A DNA stretch of 8,505 nucleotides from Erysipelotrichaceae bacterium UBA6182 (GTDB lineage Bacteria > Bacillota_I > Bacilli_A > Erysipelotrichales > Erysipelotrichaceae). Positions 1-6,855 of the stretch are shown in pieces; position 1 is the first letter of the stretch, and every line of letters begins with the position of its first letter. The DNA is taken from the NCBI GenBank assembly GCA_002422065.1, contig DITO01000233.1, forward strand, positions 599 to 9,103, given 5' to 3'. The notes beneath the pieces are model-generated. The model saw only the letters and a list, made by a program, of their open reading frames with translations, was not told the DNA's origin and searched no databases. The position numbers and the translations under genes are program-made.

Positions 1-104
1 TTTACACAAGATTCTGGACTTGACAAGAAGCCAAGTTAATAGGGTAAATAACTACTTATTTCTGTAAAGAGTGTCCTTTTTTAAGCAATAAATCTACATA
101 CATA

Positions 105-116
105 AACTTATAAGTT
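105..116. repeat. Perfect 12-bp palindrome, possible operator
   Basis: The sequence AACTTATAAGTT is identical to its own reverse complement. It lies about 50-60 bases upstream of the TATAAT boxes that probably drive the pilus operon. It could be a site for a dimeric regulator, but in DNA this A+T-rich a 12-bp palindrome may arise by chance. It has no loop, so it is a poor terminator. Confidence 0.25.
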
Positions 117-151
117 AATTTTTTACGTTAAAAAGTACAAAAATCAATCTA

Positions 152-178
152 TTTTCAATTACATATATATAATATAAT
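152..178 (+). promoter_or_regulatory. Candidate promoter of the pilus operon
   Basis: A perfect -10 box TATAAT lies at 173-178, overlapping another at 168-173. The best -35 partner is TTTTCA at 152-157 (four of six bases of TTGACA), with a short 15-base spacer. A third TATAAT lies at 191-196 without a good -35. Transcription from 173-178 would start near 185 and leave a leader of about 40 bases before the pilin start. The background is so A+T-rich that the assignment is tentative. Confidence 0.3.
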
Positions 179-215
179 GTATAAAAGTAATATAATAAAT
201 TTACAAAGAATTTAT

Positions 216-219
216 GGTG
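216..219 (+). promoter_or_regulatory. Weak ribosome binding site deciding the first pilin start
   Basis: GGTG, part of the anti-Shine-Dalgarno complement AAAGGAGGTGATCC, sits six bases before the ATG at 226. The earlier in-frame ATG at 214 has only AAGAA three bases upstream, which is too close and too weak. This favours 226 as the start. Confidence 0.35.
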
Positions 220-225
220 CACGAA

Positions 226-660
226 ATGCGACAATTAAATAAGCGAGGAATGACTTTAATTGAAGTAGTGGTGGCAATTGCGATCTTCGGTATTGTGATG
301 GTCACTATTTTCCCTGCTGTTTTAGTGCTTAATTTAATGAACACATACTCATTTGAGAAGTTGGATACGACGTATATTGCTCAAGAAGATATGGAAGAAA
401 TAATATTTGAAAGTAGAAACAATAGCTTAGACAGTGTGAGAAGTTATATTTTAAATACAATGAATTATACTTTTCAAGTTGATGAGTCTACTGCTAGCAG
501 GTTCGTATATCAGCGAGTTGATGCTAGATATACTATTACAGTTTCGCTTACACAAATTGATAGTACAAGACTATTTCAACTGATGGTTGCAGTTTCAAGT
601 TCAACCAACGAAATAGAGGGTGAACGCGTTCAACTAGAAACCATCATTTCGTTAAACTGA
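226..660 (+). CDS. Type IV minor pilin, PilV/GspI-like
   Basis: Minor pilin-like subunit, probably part of the pilus tip complex. The protein has an 8-residue leader MRQLNKRG, then the prepilin peptidase site G|MTLIE with the conserved Glu at mature position +5. A roughly 22-residue hydrophobic helix follows that anchors the precursor in the membrane and later packs in the filament core. The remaining 100 or so residues are a small polar pilin head with no cysteine. I start at 226, not the in-frame ATG at 214 (148 residues), because the ribosome site is better placed and the leader then resembles the next gene's MRLLKSKKG; 214 remains possible. It is the first gene of a tight + strand operon and ends with TGA, 12 bases before the next start. 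PilV/GspI identity rests on position before a GspJ-like and a GspK-like gene; the prepilin call itself is secure. Confidence 0.85.
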   Translation: MRQLNKRGMTLIEVVVAIAIFGIVMVTIFPAVLVLNLMNTYSFEKLDTTYIAQEDMEEIIFESRNNSLDSVRSYILNTMNYTFQVDESTASRFVYQRVDARYTITVSLTQIDSTRLFQLMVAVSSSTNEIEGERVQLETIISLN

Positions 661-672
661 GGGGAGTGAACC

Positions 673-1128
673 ATGAGATTACTAAAAAGTAAAAAAGGAC
701 TAACCCTCGTTGAGGTGATTGTCACGGTATTTATAGCAGCCATTGTATTTGGAATGATAGCATCTATTGTAGGCTTCTTCTCAGGTTTCTTTGGAGATGA
801 GACCCAACAACTCGATCGTCAAGAAAATATGAGAATATTGATACTTAATATGGAGAAAGATATTAGGACTTCAGATCAAATGATAGATTTTAGTGGACCT
901 TGCTATGTCATAGGTTTAGGGGATGGAACAACAACTTCGCACACGTATTGTTTCACTAATGGTGAGGTAACTCGAGACAGTGTTATAATCGCTAGAAACG
1001 TAGCAACATTCAACCTGACAACCACTAATGGAAGCAGAATTATTGTAGATATTAAGATGATTCCAGATTCTAGAGGTAAGCAAATTGAAGCAAGTTATAC
1101 AATATATCTAAGACAAGCAGGAACATAA
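673..1128 (+). CDS. Type IV minor pilin, PilW/GspJ-like
   Basis: Second minor pilin-like subunit, 151 residues. The leader MRLLKSKKG is followed by the cleavage site G|LTLVE with Glu at +5 (residue 14) and a hydrophobic helix to about residue 40. The segment after the helix, residues 49-66, with ENMRILILNMEKDIR, has the pattern typical of GspJ/PilW/ComGF-type pseudopilins, where a conserved Arg-rich helix follows the anchor. The head contains just two cysteines, C77 and C93, which could form a disulfide outside the cell. The Shine-Dalgarno GAGGGGAG overlaps the stop of the previous gene, so translation is probably coupled. The assignment to the J/W class comes from this pattern and from lying between an I/V-like and a K/X-like gene; the exact family is an inference. 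Confidence 0.83.
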   Translation: MRLLKSKKGLTLVEVIVTVFIAAIVFGMIASIVGFFSGFFGDETQQLDRQENMRILILNMEKDIRTSDQMIDFSGPCYVIGLGDGTTTSHTYCFTNGEVTRDSVIIARNVATFNLTTTNGSRIIVDIKMIPDSRGKQIEASYTIYLRQAGT

Positions 1129-1140
1129 AGAGGTGAAACC

Positions 1141-2682
1141 ATGAAACTAAATTTCATTAGAATAGTTAAAGACAAAAGCGGAGTAGCTATTATGTCGGTC
1201 ATGCTCTTTTTCATGGTCATGATGACAATGGTGGGAGCCCTAACAATATCATCTCAAGGGAACCTAAACGTTTCAGGCGTTAGTGCTCAAAATACAGCAG
1301 CATATTATGCTGCAGAAGCTGGTATCACTTATGTAGTAAGTGATTTTAAAAGAGTTATTGGTGTTGAAGAAGAAAATCTCACTCAGGCACAGTTTGTGGC
1401 TGCGCTGAATAGTTTCATCACTAATCATGGAAGCACACGTGTTAATCTATCTCAAAATGGAGGCTCTGATTCTTATGCACTAATTACCTTTAAAGGTATC
1501 TTAGAAAATCCAACAACACAGACGTTTGAGTTTATTATTTCATCTACGGGAGTAGTTGGTAATCAAAGAAGAACCTTAGAAACACTTGTTGATCTAGAAT
1601 ACAGTTTAGGGGCTGGAGATCGTCAAGGGTTTGCGGTTAAACATGCTCTATTGGTTAGAAATACAATTACTGCACCTCAACCAAATTTTTCTATAAGACT
1701 TTCAGAGGAAGCTCTTAGAGCAAATCCTACTGGTGTCCCATTTATTGCAACAACATCAACAACCCCATTAGCCATCAATTTTAATACTCCATCGAATTAT
1801 GCGGGCATTGTAGAGTTAGTTGAGGGGACTAGTAACAATATAACTAATGTGGATAGTAGACAGATTAGAAGACCACTTGTTGTTCAAGAATTCACCCAAC
1901 TCGATTTTGAGCCAGTGCGAGAACTTGCAAATCAAGTTTTAAACAGATTAAATAATTCTTTAACACCTATTGCAGGACTTACTCAAGGAAGAAACATTGA
2001 TCCAACCACGAGTGGCACTTATACAATTCCAGGTGGATCATATTATGTTCCTGTGGTAAATTTTAATTCATCTCGAAGTGTCACTATTAATGCAAATCAG
2101 GATGTATTTATTGTTACCGATAGTTTGTTCTTTCAAAACGATGTAAATTTCACAGGAACTGGAGAAGTAAAATTTTACGTTCGTCAAAATTTATCATCTA
2201 ACAATACGTTTACGTTACTTGATCGAATCAATACTTCTAGAACTGTGGGCCGTTCCGATGCGCCACATCTTTTTGTGGTGTATGTTGATGAAACAAATCC
2301 TGCAATGTCAATTACTCCTGGTAACAATCATTATATATTTGGATCATTCATGTTTTATAATGCTAATCTCAATTTCTCAAACAACGTATCATTTGGGGGT
2401 TACTTAATGACTGGAGGAACTTCCGTTAGTTTAAGTAACAATTCACAAGTGTTTACTGCACTTTATTACGCTCCAAATGCAAACGTAACGATTGCACAAA
2501 ATGGTGTTGTAAGAGGAGCAATTATTGCGAACAGTGTCACAATAAGTAACGGCACTATCATAGAGTATGAACCTGCATTCTTGACTAATTTTCCATTTAC
2601 GGTTGACTCACCTATTGTTGGCACTGCTAGCTCAGGGGTACAATCCATAGTCTTTAATATTCATAGAACAACAGAACAATAG
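1141..2682 (+). CDS. PilX/GspK-like pilus tip protein with C-terminal beta-helix domain
   Basis: Large pilin-like protein of 513 residues. The N-terminus has a basic leader of 14 residues, then a PilX_N-type signal: GVAIMSV, a hydrophobic stretch to about residue 37, and the typical AYYAAEAGI motif at residues 54-62. Mature position +5 is Ser (S19), not Glu, as in GspK/PilX proteins that cap the filament. Residues about 80-290 are a mixed region. From about 300 to 480 short beta-strand repeats rich in Asn, Val, Ser and Gly recur, including YYAPNANVTI and VVRGAIIANSVTI. Such repeats are seen in the predicted parallel beta-helix domain (DUF7305-like) attached to PilX_N proteins of Gram-positive T4P loci. 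There is no cysteine. Typical PilX is under 200 residues, so this one is greatly enlarged. I infer a tip-located surface domain, possibly for adhesion; the ligand is unknown. The ribosome site AGAGGTG precedes the ATG, 12 bases after the previous gene. Confidence 0.8.
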   Translation: MKLNFIRIVKDKSGVAIMSVMLFFMVMMTMVGALTISSQGNLNVSGVSAQNTAAYYAAEAGITYVVSDFKRVIGVEEENLTQAQFVAALNSFITNHGSTRVNLSQNGGSDSYALITFKGILENPTTQTFEFIISSTGVVGNQRRTLETLVDLEYSLGAGDRQGFAVKHALLVRNTITAPQPNFSIRLSEEALRANPTGVPFIATTSTTPLAINFNTPSNYAGIVELVEGTSNNITNVDSRQIRRPLVVQEFTQLDFEPVRELANQVLNRLNNSLTPIAGLTQGRNIDPTTSGTYTIPGGSYYVPVVNFNSSRSVTINANQDVFIVTDSLFFQNDVNFTGTGEVKFYVRQNLSSNNTFTLLDRINTSRTVGRSDAPHLFVVYVDETNPAMSITPGNNHYIFGSFMFYNANLNFSNNVSFGGYLMTGGTSVSLSNNSQVFTALYYAPNANVTIAQNGVVRGAIIANSVTISNGTIIEYEPAFLTNFPFTVDSPIVGTASSGVQSIVFNIHRTTEQ

Positions 2683-2692
2683 GAGAGGGATT

Positions 2693-3880
2693 ATGAGGAG
2701 TTTTCAAGTTAAAGCAATTGATGCTAGTGGAAAGAATGTAAATGAGTTAGTTTTTGCTGATGACATTGAAGAATTAATTCAAAATGTCAAAAATAAATCC
2801 TTATTCTTACTAGACTACAGAGAGACTAAATCATCATCAAACTCTGTATCGAAATTATCAGTCAAGAGTTTGGTTATATTCTGTCGACAATTAGGGACTA
2901 TGATTGGCGCAGGGATACCTATTATGCAGTCTCTAAGTATGTTATTAGAAAAAGCAGATACTCCTAAATCAAAGAGAGTATATCGAAATGTTTTTGAGGA
3001 AGTTCAAAAAGGGAATTCTCTTTCTGCGGCAATGCAAAGTCAAGAAGGAGTTTTTCCTGAACTTCTAAACAATATGATCATGGCAGGTGAGCTTAGCGGA
3101 ACTCTTGATATTAGTTTAAAAAGAATGGCAGCTCACTTTGAAAAAGAAGCTAAACTCAAAAATAAAATTAAAAGTGCAAGTATATACCCAATGGTCCTTG
3201 GTGTATTTTCCGTTGGTGTTGTACTTGCTTTAGTTACGTTTGTACTACCAACAATTACAGGGATGTTCTCAGTCGATAAAATTCCATGGACAACGAAAAT
3301 TATCCTAGGTTTCAGTGATTTCCTACTCAATAACTGGATGATATTAATAATAGGACTAATATTTATAGTTATAACAATAAATCTCTTGCTCAAGGTACGT
3401 AGTATTCGCTTACAATGGGATAAGTTTAAGTTATTTATGCCAATCCTTGGTAAACTTAATCAAACAATATATTCTGCACGAGCAGCTAGAGCATTATCTT
3501 CTCTCTATTCAAGTGGTGTGCAGATATTAGATATGTTAGAAACTACGGGGAGGGTACTTGGTAATGTCTACTTAGAGGATATGTTTCTAGAAATTATTGA
3601 TAAAGTAAGTCGTGGTGAACTTATTTCTAAATCGATTGCGGAAACAAAATCCTTTGATCCTATGCTTTCATCCATGATCTATGTAGGTGAAGAAACAGGG
3701 GCAATTGGGGACATTCTAGATTCAACCGCAGATTATTTCGATAATGAAGCGGATAGTGCACTTCAAAGAATTATATCGATGATAGAACCAATTATGATTA
3801 TAGTATTAGGGTTTGTAATTGGATTCATTGTTATTTCTATCATTCAACCTATATTTCAAATGTATGACATATATTCTTAA
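2693..3880 (+). CDS. pilC: Type IV pilus inner membrane platform protein PilC
   Basis: Polytopic platform protein (PilC/GspF family) that sits in the cytoplasmic membrane, is turned by the PilB ATPase and inserts pilin subunits into the growing fibre. Its 395 residues match the usual length of about 400. Two T2SSF domains are visible: the first around residues 62-185 with FCRQLGTMIGAGIPI and GELSGTLD, the second around 260-388 with the parallel motif GEETGAIGD. Predicted membrane spans lie near 167-189, 213-234 and 366-386. The N-terminal 50 residues are the small domain typical of PilC. AGGAGAGGG overlaps the stop of the preceding gene and serves as ribosome site. PilC could be confused with ComGB, but the neighbouring pilM, pilN and pilO point to T4P and not a competence-only pseudopilus. 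Confidence 0.93.
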   Translation: MRSFQVKAIDASGKNVNELVFADDIEELIQNVKNKSLFLLDYRETKSSSNSVSKLSVKSLVIFCRQLGTMIGAGIPIMQSLSMLLEKADTPKSKRVYRNVFEEVQKGNSLSAAMQSQEGVFPELLNNMIMAGELSGTLDISLKRMAAHFEKEAKLKNKIKSASIYPMVLGVFSVGVVLALVTFVLPTITGMFSVDKIPWTTKIILGFSDFLLNNWMILIIGLIFIVITINLLLKVRSIRLQWDKFKLFMPILGKLNQTIYSARAARALSSLYSSGVQILDMLETTGRVLGNVYLEDMFLEIIDKVSRGELISKSIAETKSFDPMLSSMIYVGEETGAIGDILDSTADYFDNEADSALQRIISMIEPIMIIVLGFVIGFIVISIIQPIFQMYDIYS

Positions 3881-3900
3881 GACACAAAGGGGGTCTAACC

Positions 3901-4788
3901 ATGAGTTTAGCCATTGAGATAAAAAACAATGAAGTCATTTTAGTTGATGCTAAGGTGACTAAAAACAAAATCCAAGTGAAATCAACCCATTCATTTGATT
4001 TTGAGGAAAGCATGATTAATCAACAGGGAATTGTAGACACAGATAATTTTTCGTTAGTACTTTCACAACAGCTTAACGAATTCAGAAGTAAAGAAAAGAG
4101 TTGTAATGTTTGCATAAACAACAATTCAATTATTTATCGTGAAGTCTTAGTTCCAAAAGTTGATGAGAAAAGACTTCCATTTCTAGTGCGATCAGAAATG
4201 ATGAGTGTGCTACATTTAACACCTGATTATCTCATTGATTTTGTCCCACTCGAAGAAGTAGTTAGAGATGGACATGCAATGTATCGTGTTTTAGCAGTCG
4301 CAATTCTTGAAGTTGCGATTGAATCCTACTTAAATACCTTCAAAAAAGCAAACTTAAAGATCAACACTATCGATACTGCAACAAACTCCATCATTAAGTT
4401 AGTTGATATTTTTGGTCTTTCAAGAACAGAGAACCAATTTCTAGTAGCAGATGTTCAAAAAAGTCAGTTAAAACTGTACCTCTTTGATGAAGGTGTATAT
4501 ATTCTCACAAGAAATACACGTCTAAGTTTAGATGAAAACTCATTTAATGTTGAAGAGATTGTAGAATCAATTAGTAAAATGAATCAGTTTACCTTTACTC
4601 GCAATAATAAAGGCATTAACCATATCGTTTACATAGGTTTAGATTCAATTCTTAGAGAGTTAAGCAATAGTGTTGAAGAAACTTTAAATATACCTGGAAA
4701 GATTTTTAGTGATCTTATCAATAAAGAAAATGGTGATGATTTTGTAAATAGACATGTTAATGCGATTGGCGTGTTGCTAAGGAAGTGA
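3901..4788 (+). CDS. pilM: PilM-like actin-fold pilus assembly protein
   Basis: Cytoplasmic member of the PilM-PilN-PilO alignment complex; PilM normally binds ATP and the N-terminal tail of PilN. The 295 residues have no membrane span and show the family's layout: a first strand pair at residues 3-16, REVLVPKV at 80-87, a middle domain with YRVLAVAILEVAIESYL, a second-lobe strand at 180-195, and the closing NAIGVLLRK that resembles the conserved PilM C-terminus. It is shorter than typical PilM (about 350 residues). The phosphate-loop positions, normally a Gly/Ser-rich DIG(S)-type motif, read AIEIKNNEVIL and VADVQKSQLKL, and the adenosine motif has a single Gly (G246), so nucleotide binding is doubtful. 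Ribosome site AAAGGGGG; gap to pilC 20 bases. It ends with TGA, four bases before pilN. Confidence 0.82.
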   Translation: MSLAIEIKNNEVILVDAKVTKNKIQVKSTHSFDFEESMINQQGIVDTDNFSLVLSQQLNEFRSKEKSCNVCINNNSIIYREVLVPKVDEKRLPFLVRSEMMSVLHLTPDYLIDFVPLEEVVRDGHAMYRVLAVAILEVAIESYLNTFKKANLKINTIDTATNSIIKLVDIFGLSRTENQFLVADVQKSQLKLYLFDEGVYILTRNTRLSLDENSFNVEEIVESISKMNQFTFTRNNKGINHIVYIGLDSILRELSNSVEETLNIPGKIFSDLINKENGDDFVNRHVNAIGVLLRK

Positions 4789-4792
4789 TAAT

Positions 4793-5356
4793 ATGAAAAA
4801 ACAAGACATGAACTTACTCGAGAGTTATCAAAAAATTAGTAAAATTCGAGCGAATAAAGATGCGACAGGAAGAATATACATCATGCTTTTCTTTGGGGTG
4901 TTACTTATCGCTGGAGCGTATTGGGTTACTTTATTCATAGAGAATTCAAGTCTCAAACAAAGTATTCAAGCTGCAGAGGAATATCTCAACAGTCCACAAG
5001 TTGTTGAAAGAAGTAATGAAGCAAATCAATTAAATGCTGATATTAAGCAGTTAGAAGATATTTTGAGTGAAGTTCGTAGTGCTCAAAACGTTTTTGATCT
5101 ACAACCAAAATTCACTTCAACAACCATGAACCTTTTATTGGCAGAAAGACCTGGAACGGTTAGAATCAATGCCATTTCTTATGTTGGAGATTCTGTTGCC
5201 CTTGATATTTCAGGAACACGTGTTTACTCAGTTTCTGATTACGTCCTACGCTTAAGACGATTAAACTATTTCCAAGAAGTACGTTACAACGGATATGATT
5301 TTTCTGACGGTGTTTATAATTCTACCTTAGTTATAGTTTTGAAGGGAGGAAAATAA
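4793..5356 (+). CDS. pilN: PilN-like single-pass pilus alignment protein
   Basis: Bitopic membrane protein that links cytoplasmic PilM to extracytoplasmic PilO. Its short cytoplasmic tail contains MNLLE at residues 6-10, corresponding to the INLLP-type motif through which PilN docks on PilM. One membrane helix spans residues 28-49, followed by a coiled-coil-like stretch to about residue 100 and a small alpha/beta domain to residue 187, where VYSVSDYVLRLRRL fits the ferredoxin-like PilN fold. The length matches the family (about 190). The start lies four bases after the pilM stop, and its ribosome site GGAAGTGA lies inside the end of pilM, indicating translational coupling. Identity rests on topology, the NLL motif and gene order, since PilN sequences diverge strongly. 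Confidence 0.82.
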   Translation: MKKQDMNLLESYQKISKIRANKDATGRIYIMLFFGVLLIAGAYWVTLFIENSSLKQSIQAAEEYLNSPQVVERSNEANQLNADIKQLEDILSEVRSAQNVFDLQPKFTSTTMNLLLAERPGTVRINAISYVGDSVALDISGTRVYSVSDYVLRLRRLNYFQEVRYNGYDFSDGVYNSTLVIVLKGGK

Positions 5357-5357
5357 A

Positions 5358-6089
5358 ATGACACAGTTATCAAAACGTGAAGTATTCTTATTATTCTTTA
5401 TGGCTGTCATTGTTACAGCTAGTTTGTTTGTTGCTTTCCTTATTAATCCACTTAATGAAGAATTAAATACAAATCGTGAAAGATTAAGTCAGTTAGAATT
5501 TCAAAAACAACAAACAGAAGTCAATTTAAGTGTTATCCCTACATTAAGAACTCGTAAGGCAACAAGATTGACTGAAACCGAAACAGCGATTCAAGCGATT
5601 GCAGATCCACTTCATGCTTCAGAATTTGAACGTTGGATGTTACCGGTATTGTTTGATCACAATGCTCGTGTGACAACTGTAAGTTTATCAGACACAACAA
5701 TTGCAACTCCAGAATTATTATTTACTCAAGTTAGTCCTGAAGTATATCGATTATTAGAACTTATTCAAGACTACAATGATATCAATATCGAACCTCAACA
5801 ACCACTACCTGAATCATCAACGCAAATGCTATTTGCTCAGTATTCATATAGCTTCAAATCTACCTTTGAAGATTTTATTGATATTGTTGATAGAATCAAA
5901 GAATGGAACACTACCTATTTCGTAAGTAATGCATATTATGACTTCTCTAATGCAGAAGGTACAATCACAATTAGTGTCTATGGAGTTCAAAAAATCACTC
6001 CATCAGAAGTTCTAGGTATTTATTTATCAGATTTTGGAAGTCATCCTAACGAAGTAAAAGGACCAGAAGTTCCCTCTGATCCTAAGTAA
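5358..6089 (+). CDS. pilO: PilO-like single-pass pilus alignment protein
   Basis: Partner of PilN in the alignment complex. The 243-residue protein has a short cytoplasmic tail, one membrane helix (residues 8-29) ending at NP, a charged coiled-coil segment (31-58) and an extracytoplasmic alpha/beta region containing FEDFIDIVDRIKEW, which fits the ferredoxin-like half of PilO. The hydrophilic Pro-rich tail (PEVPSDPK) is probably disordered. Its ATG is one base after the pilN stop, with GGGAGGA as ribosome site inside the end of pilN. The last eight bases overlap the end of the convergent pilD, and codons near the stop also form the pilD terminator on the other strand. PilO is assigned from topology and from following pilM-pilN; the sequence itself is weakly conserved in this family. 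Confidence 0.8.
   Translation: MTQLSKREVFLLFFMAVIVTASLFVAFLINPLNEELNTNRERLSQLEFQKQQTEVNLSVIPTLRTRKATRLTETETAIQAIADPLHASEFERWMLPVLFDHNARVTTVSLSDTTIATPELLFTQVSPEVYRLLELIQDYNDINIEPQQPLPESSTQMLFAQYSYSFKSTFEDFIDIVDRIKEWNTTYFVSNAYYDFSNAEGTITISVYGVQKITPSEVLGIYLSDFGSHPNEVKGPEVPSDPK
6056..6082 (-). terminator. Rho-independent terminator of pilD inside pilO
   Basis: Read on the - strand from 6082 to 6060, GGATCAGA pairs with TCTGGTCC around a seven-base loop. This gives eight pairs including one G-T wobble, and the complement of 6059-6056 follows as TTTT. The stem begins at the last base of the pilD stop codon. On the + strand the wobble becomes a C-A mismatch and no T run follows, so it should act only on pilD transcripts. 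It is the only G+C-containing hairpin with a T run that I find in the window. Confidence 0.7.
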
Positions 6090-6834
6090 GTAAACTCATA
6101 TACCATGTAAATATCTCAAGTCCATATATGTAAGCAATGAAAATTCCTATGCATAAGTAGGGACCAAATGCGATAAGTGATTTCATTTGTGTCTGTTTTG
6201 TAAGAAGTAAGTATACAGCAACGATGCCTCCAAAAATGGCACCGAAGAAAAATGCTACAAGTGATGCTTGATATCCAAGTAGAAAGCCACTTACAGCCAT
6301 TAATTTAATATCACCACCACCGATTCCATTGGTTATTACCGCAATCACGTACAGGGGAACGCTAATGATGAAGAAACCAATGAGGTGGCTTGTTAAGCCT
6401 AAAGTTGAAATGAAGAAGACATAGATTAATGCTAATGAAAATATCATAATATGAAACCGATCAAAGATTTCCATTGTATCAATATCTATCATTGCAATAA
6501 TAATGCAAAGTGATGCTAAGATCATAGCTATGATAGTTGCATAGGATAATCCAAAACGCCAATAGGCAACAAGAAATGATAGTCCTGTTATAAACTCAAT
6601 TATCGGATATCTTAATGAAATTGGAGTATGGCAGTGAGCGCATTTCCCCTTAAGAAACAAATAACTAAATATTGGTACAAGCTCTAGAGGCATAATACGA
6701 TGCTTACAATGAGGACAGAAAGAAGTCCCATGCGTTATTGAATATTTCCTAGGTAATCGGTATATCACAACATTAAAGAAGGATCCTAAAATGGCTCCAA
6801 GTGCGAATACGTAAATATTAATGACGATATCCAT
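6082..6834 (-). CDS. pilD: Prepilin leader peptidase / N-methyltransferase PilD
   Basis: Membrane aspartic protease (GspO/PilD family) that cuts prepilin leaders after Gly and usually N-methylates the new terminus. From the ATG at 6834 it is 250 residues, a normal length. GSFFNVVIYRLP (17-28) and two CxxC pairs (C40/C43, C65/C68) give the N-terminal methyltransferase-associated, zinc-binding domain. The protease domain carries MIDIDTMEIFD with D117 and D119 and the GGGDIK motif with D175. The remainder is hydrophobic, with about seven or eight spans and FGPYLCIG near the end. The usual IPD after the first aspartate motif reads IFD. A longer reading from TTG at 6864 is rejected because AGAGGT at 6846-6841 places the start at 6834. 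The gene is convergent with pilO and divergent from pilB, with its own promoter and terminator. Confidence 0.95.
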   Translation of the reverse strand: MDIVINIYVFALGAILGSFFNVVIYRLPRKYSITHGTSFCPHCKHRIMPLELVPIFSYLFLKGKCAHCHTPISLRYPIIEFITGLSFLVAYWRFGLSYATIIAMILASLCIIIAMIDIDTMEIFDRFHIMIFSLALIYVFFISTLGLTSHLIGFFIISVPLYVIAVITNGIGGGDIKLMAVSGFLLGYQASLVAFFFGAIFGGIVAVYLLLTKQTQMKSLIAFGPYLCIGIFIAYIYGLEIFTWYMSLLT

Positions 6835-6840
6835 ATGTTT

Positions 6841-6846
6841 ACCTCT
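6841..6846 (-). promoter_or_regulatory. Ribosome binding site deciding the pilD start
   Basis: On the - strand AGAGGT lies six bases before the ATG at 6834, an ideal position. It lies within the extra codons that a TTG start at 6864 would add, so the shorter PilD is the supported product. Confidence 0.75.
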
Positions 6847-6855
6847 ATGAGTATC

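Larger units (their letters stand above)
1..225. other. A+T-rich upstream region, no supportable gene
   Basis: No complete gene is visible. Two + strand frames are open from base 1, one stopping at 37-39 (12 residues) and one at 64-66 (21 residues). Either could be the tail of an upstream gene, but neither has recognisable features. The stretch holds a perfect 12-bp palindrome (105-116), several TATAAT boxes (168-173, 173-178, 191-196) and homopolymer-rich A/T runs. I see no stable G+C-rich hairpin followed by a T run, no tRNA and no riboswitch core. It most likely contains the promoter of the pilus operon that begins at 226. Confidence 0.5.

Noticed and set aside
20..50. Perfect -35 box TTGACA at 20-25
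   Set aside because: The nearest -10-like sequence, TAAATA at 45-50, needs a 19-base spacer and matches poorly; it may also lie in an upstream gene's tail.
46..82. Possible terminator: AAATAA/TTATTT stem (46-61) followed by T6 at 77-82
   Set aside because: The six-pair stem is A-T only and the T run is about 15 bases away, too weak and too distant.
1..225. c-di-GMP riboswitch or competence sigma-factor box upstream of the operon
   Set aside because: I looked because such elements control some Gram-positive pilus or competence operons, but I see no GEMM-type conserved core and no TACGAATA box (only TACGTTAA at 124-131).
2219..2407. 62-codon + strand open frame inside the PilX-like gene
   Set aside because: It lies out of frame within a well-supported coding region, has no ribosome site and a composition like a shadow frame.
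2466..2648. 60-codon - strand open frame
   Set aside because: Antisense shadow of the beta-helix coding region with no ribosome site or recognisable motif.
3133..3393. 86-codon - strand open frame with hydrophobic residues
   Set aside because: Antisense to the pilC membrane segments; the hydrophobicity mirrors the sense strand.
3877..3898. Small hairpin around the pilM ribosome site (TTAAGAC / GTCTAA)
   Set aside because: Six pairs with a bulge, mostly A-T, and the Shine-Dalgarno lies in the loop where it stays accessible; regulation is not supported.
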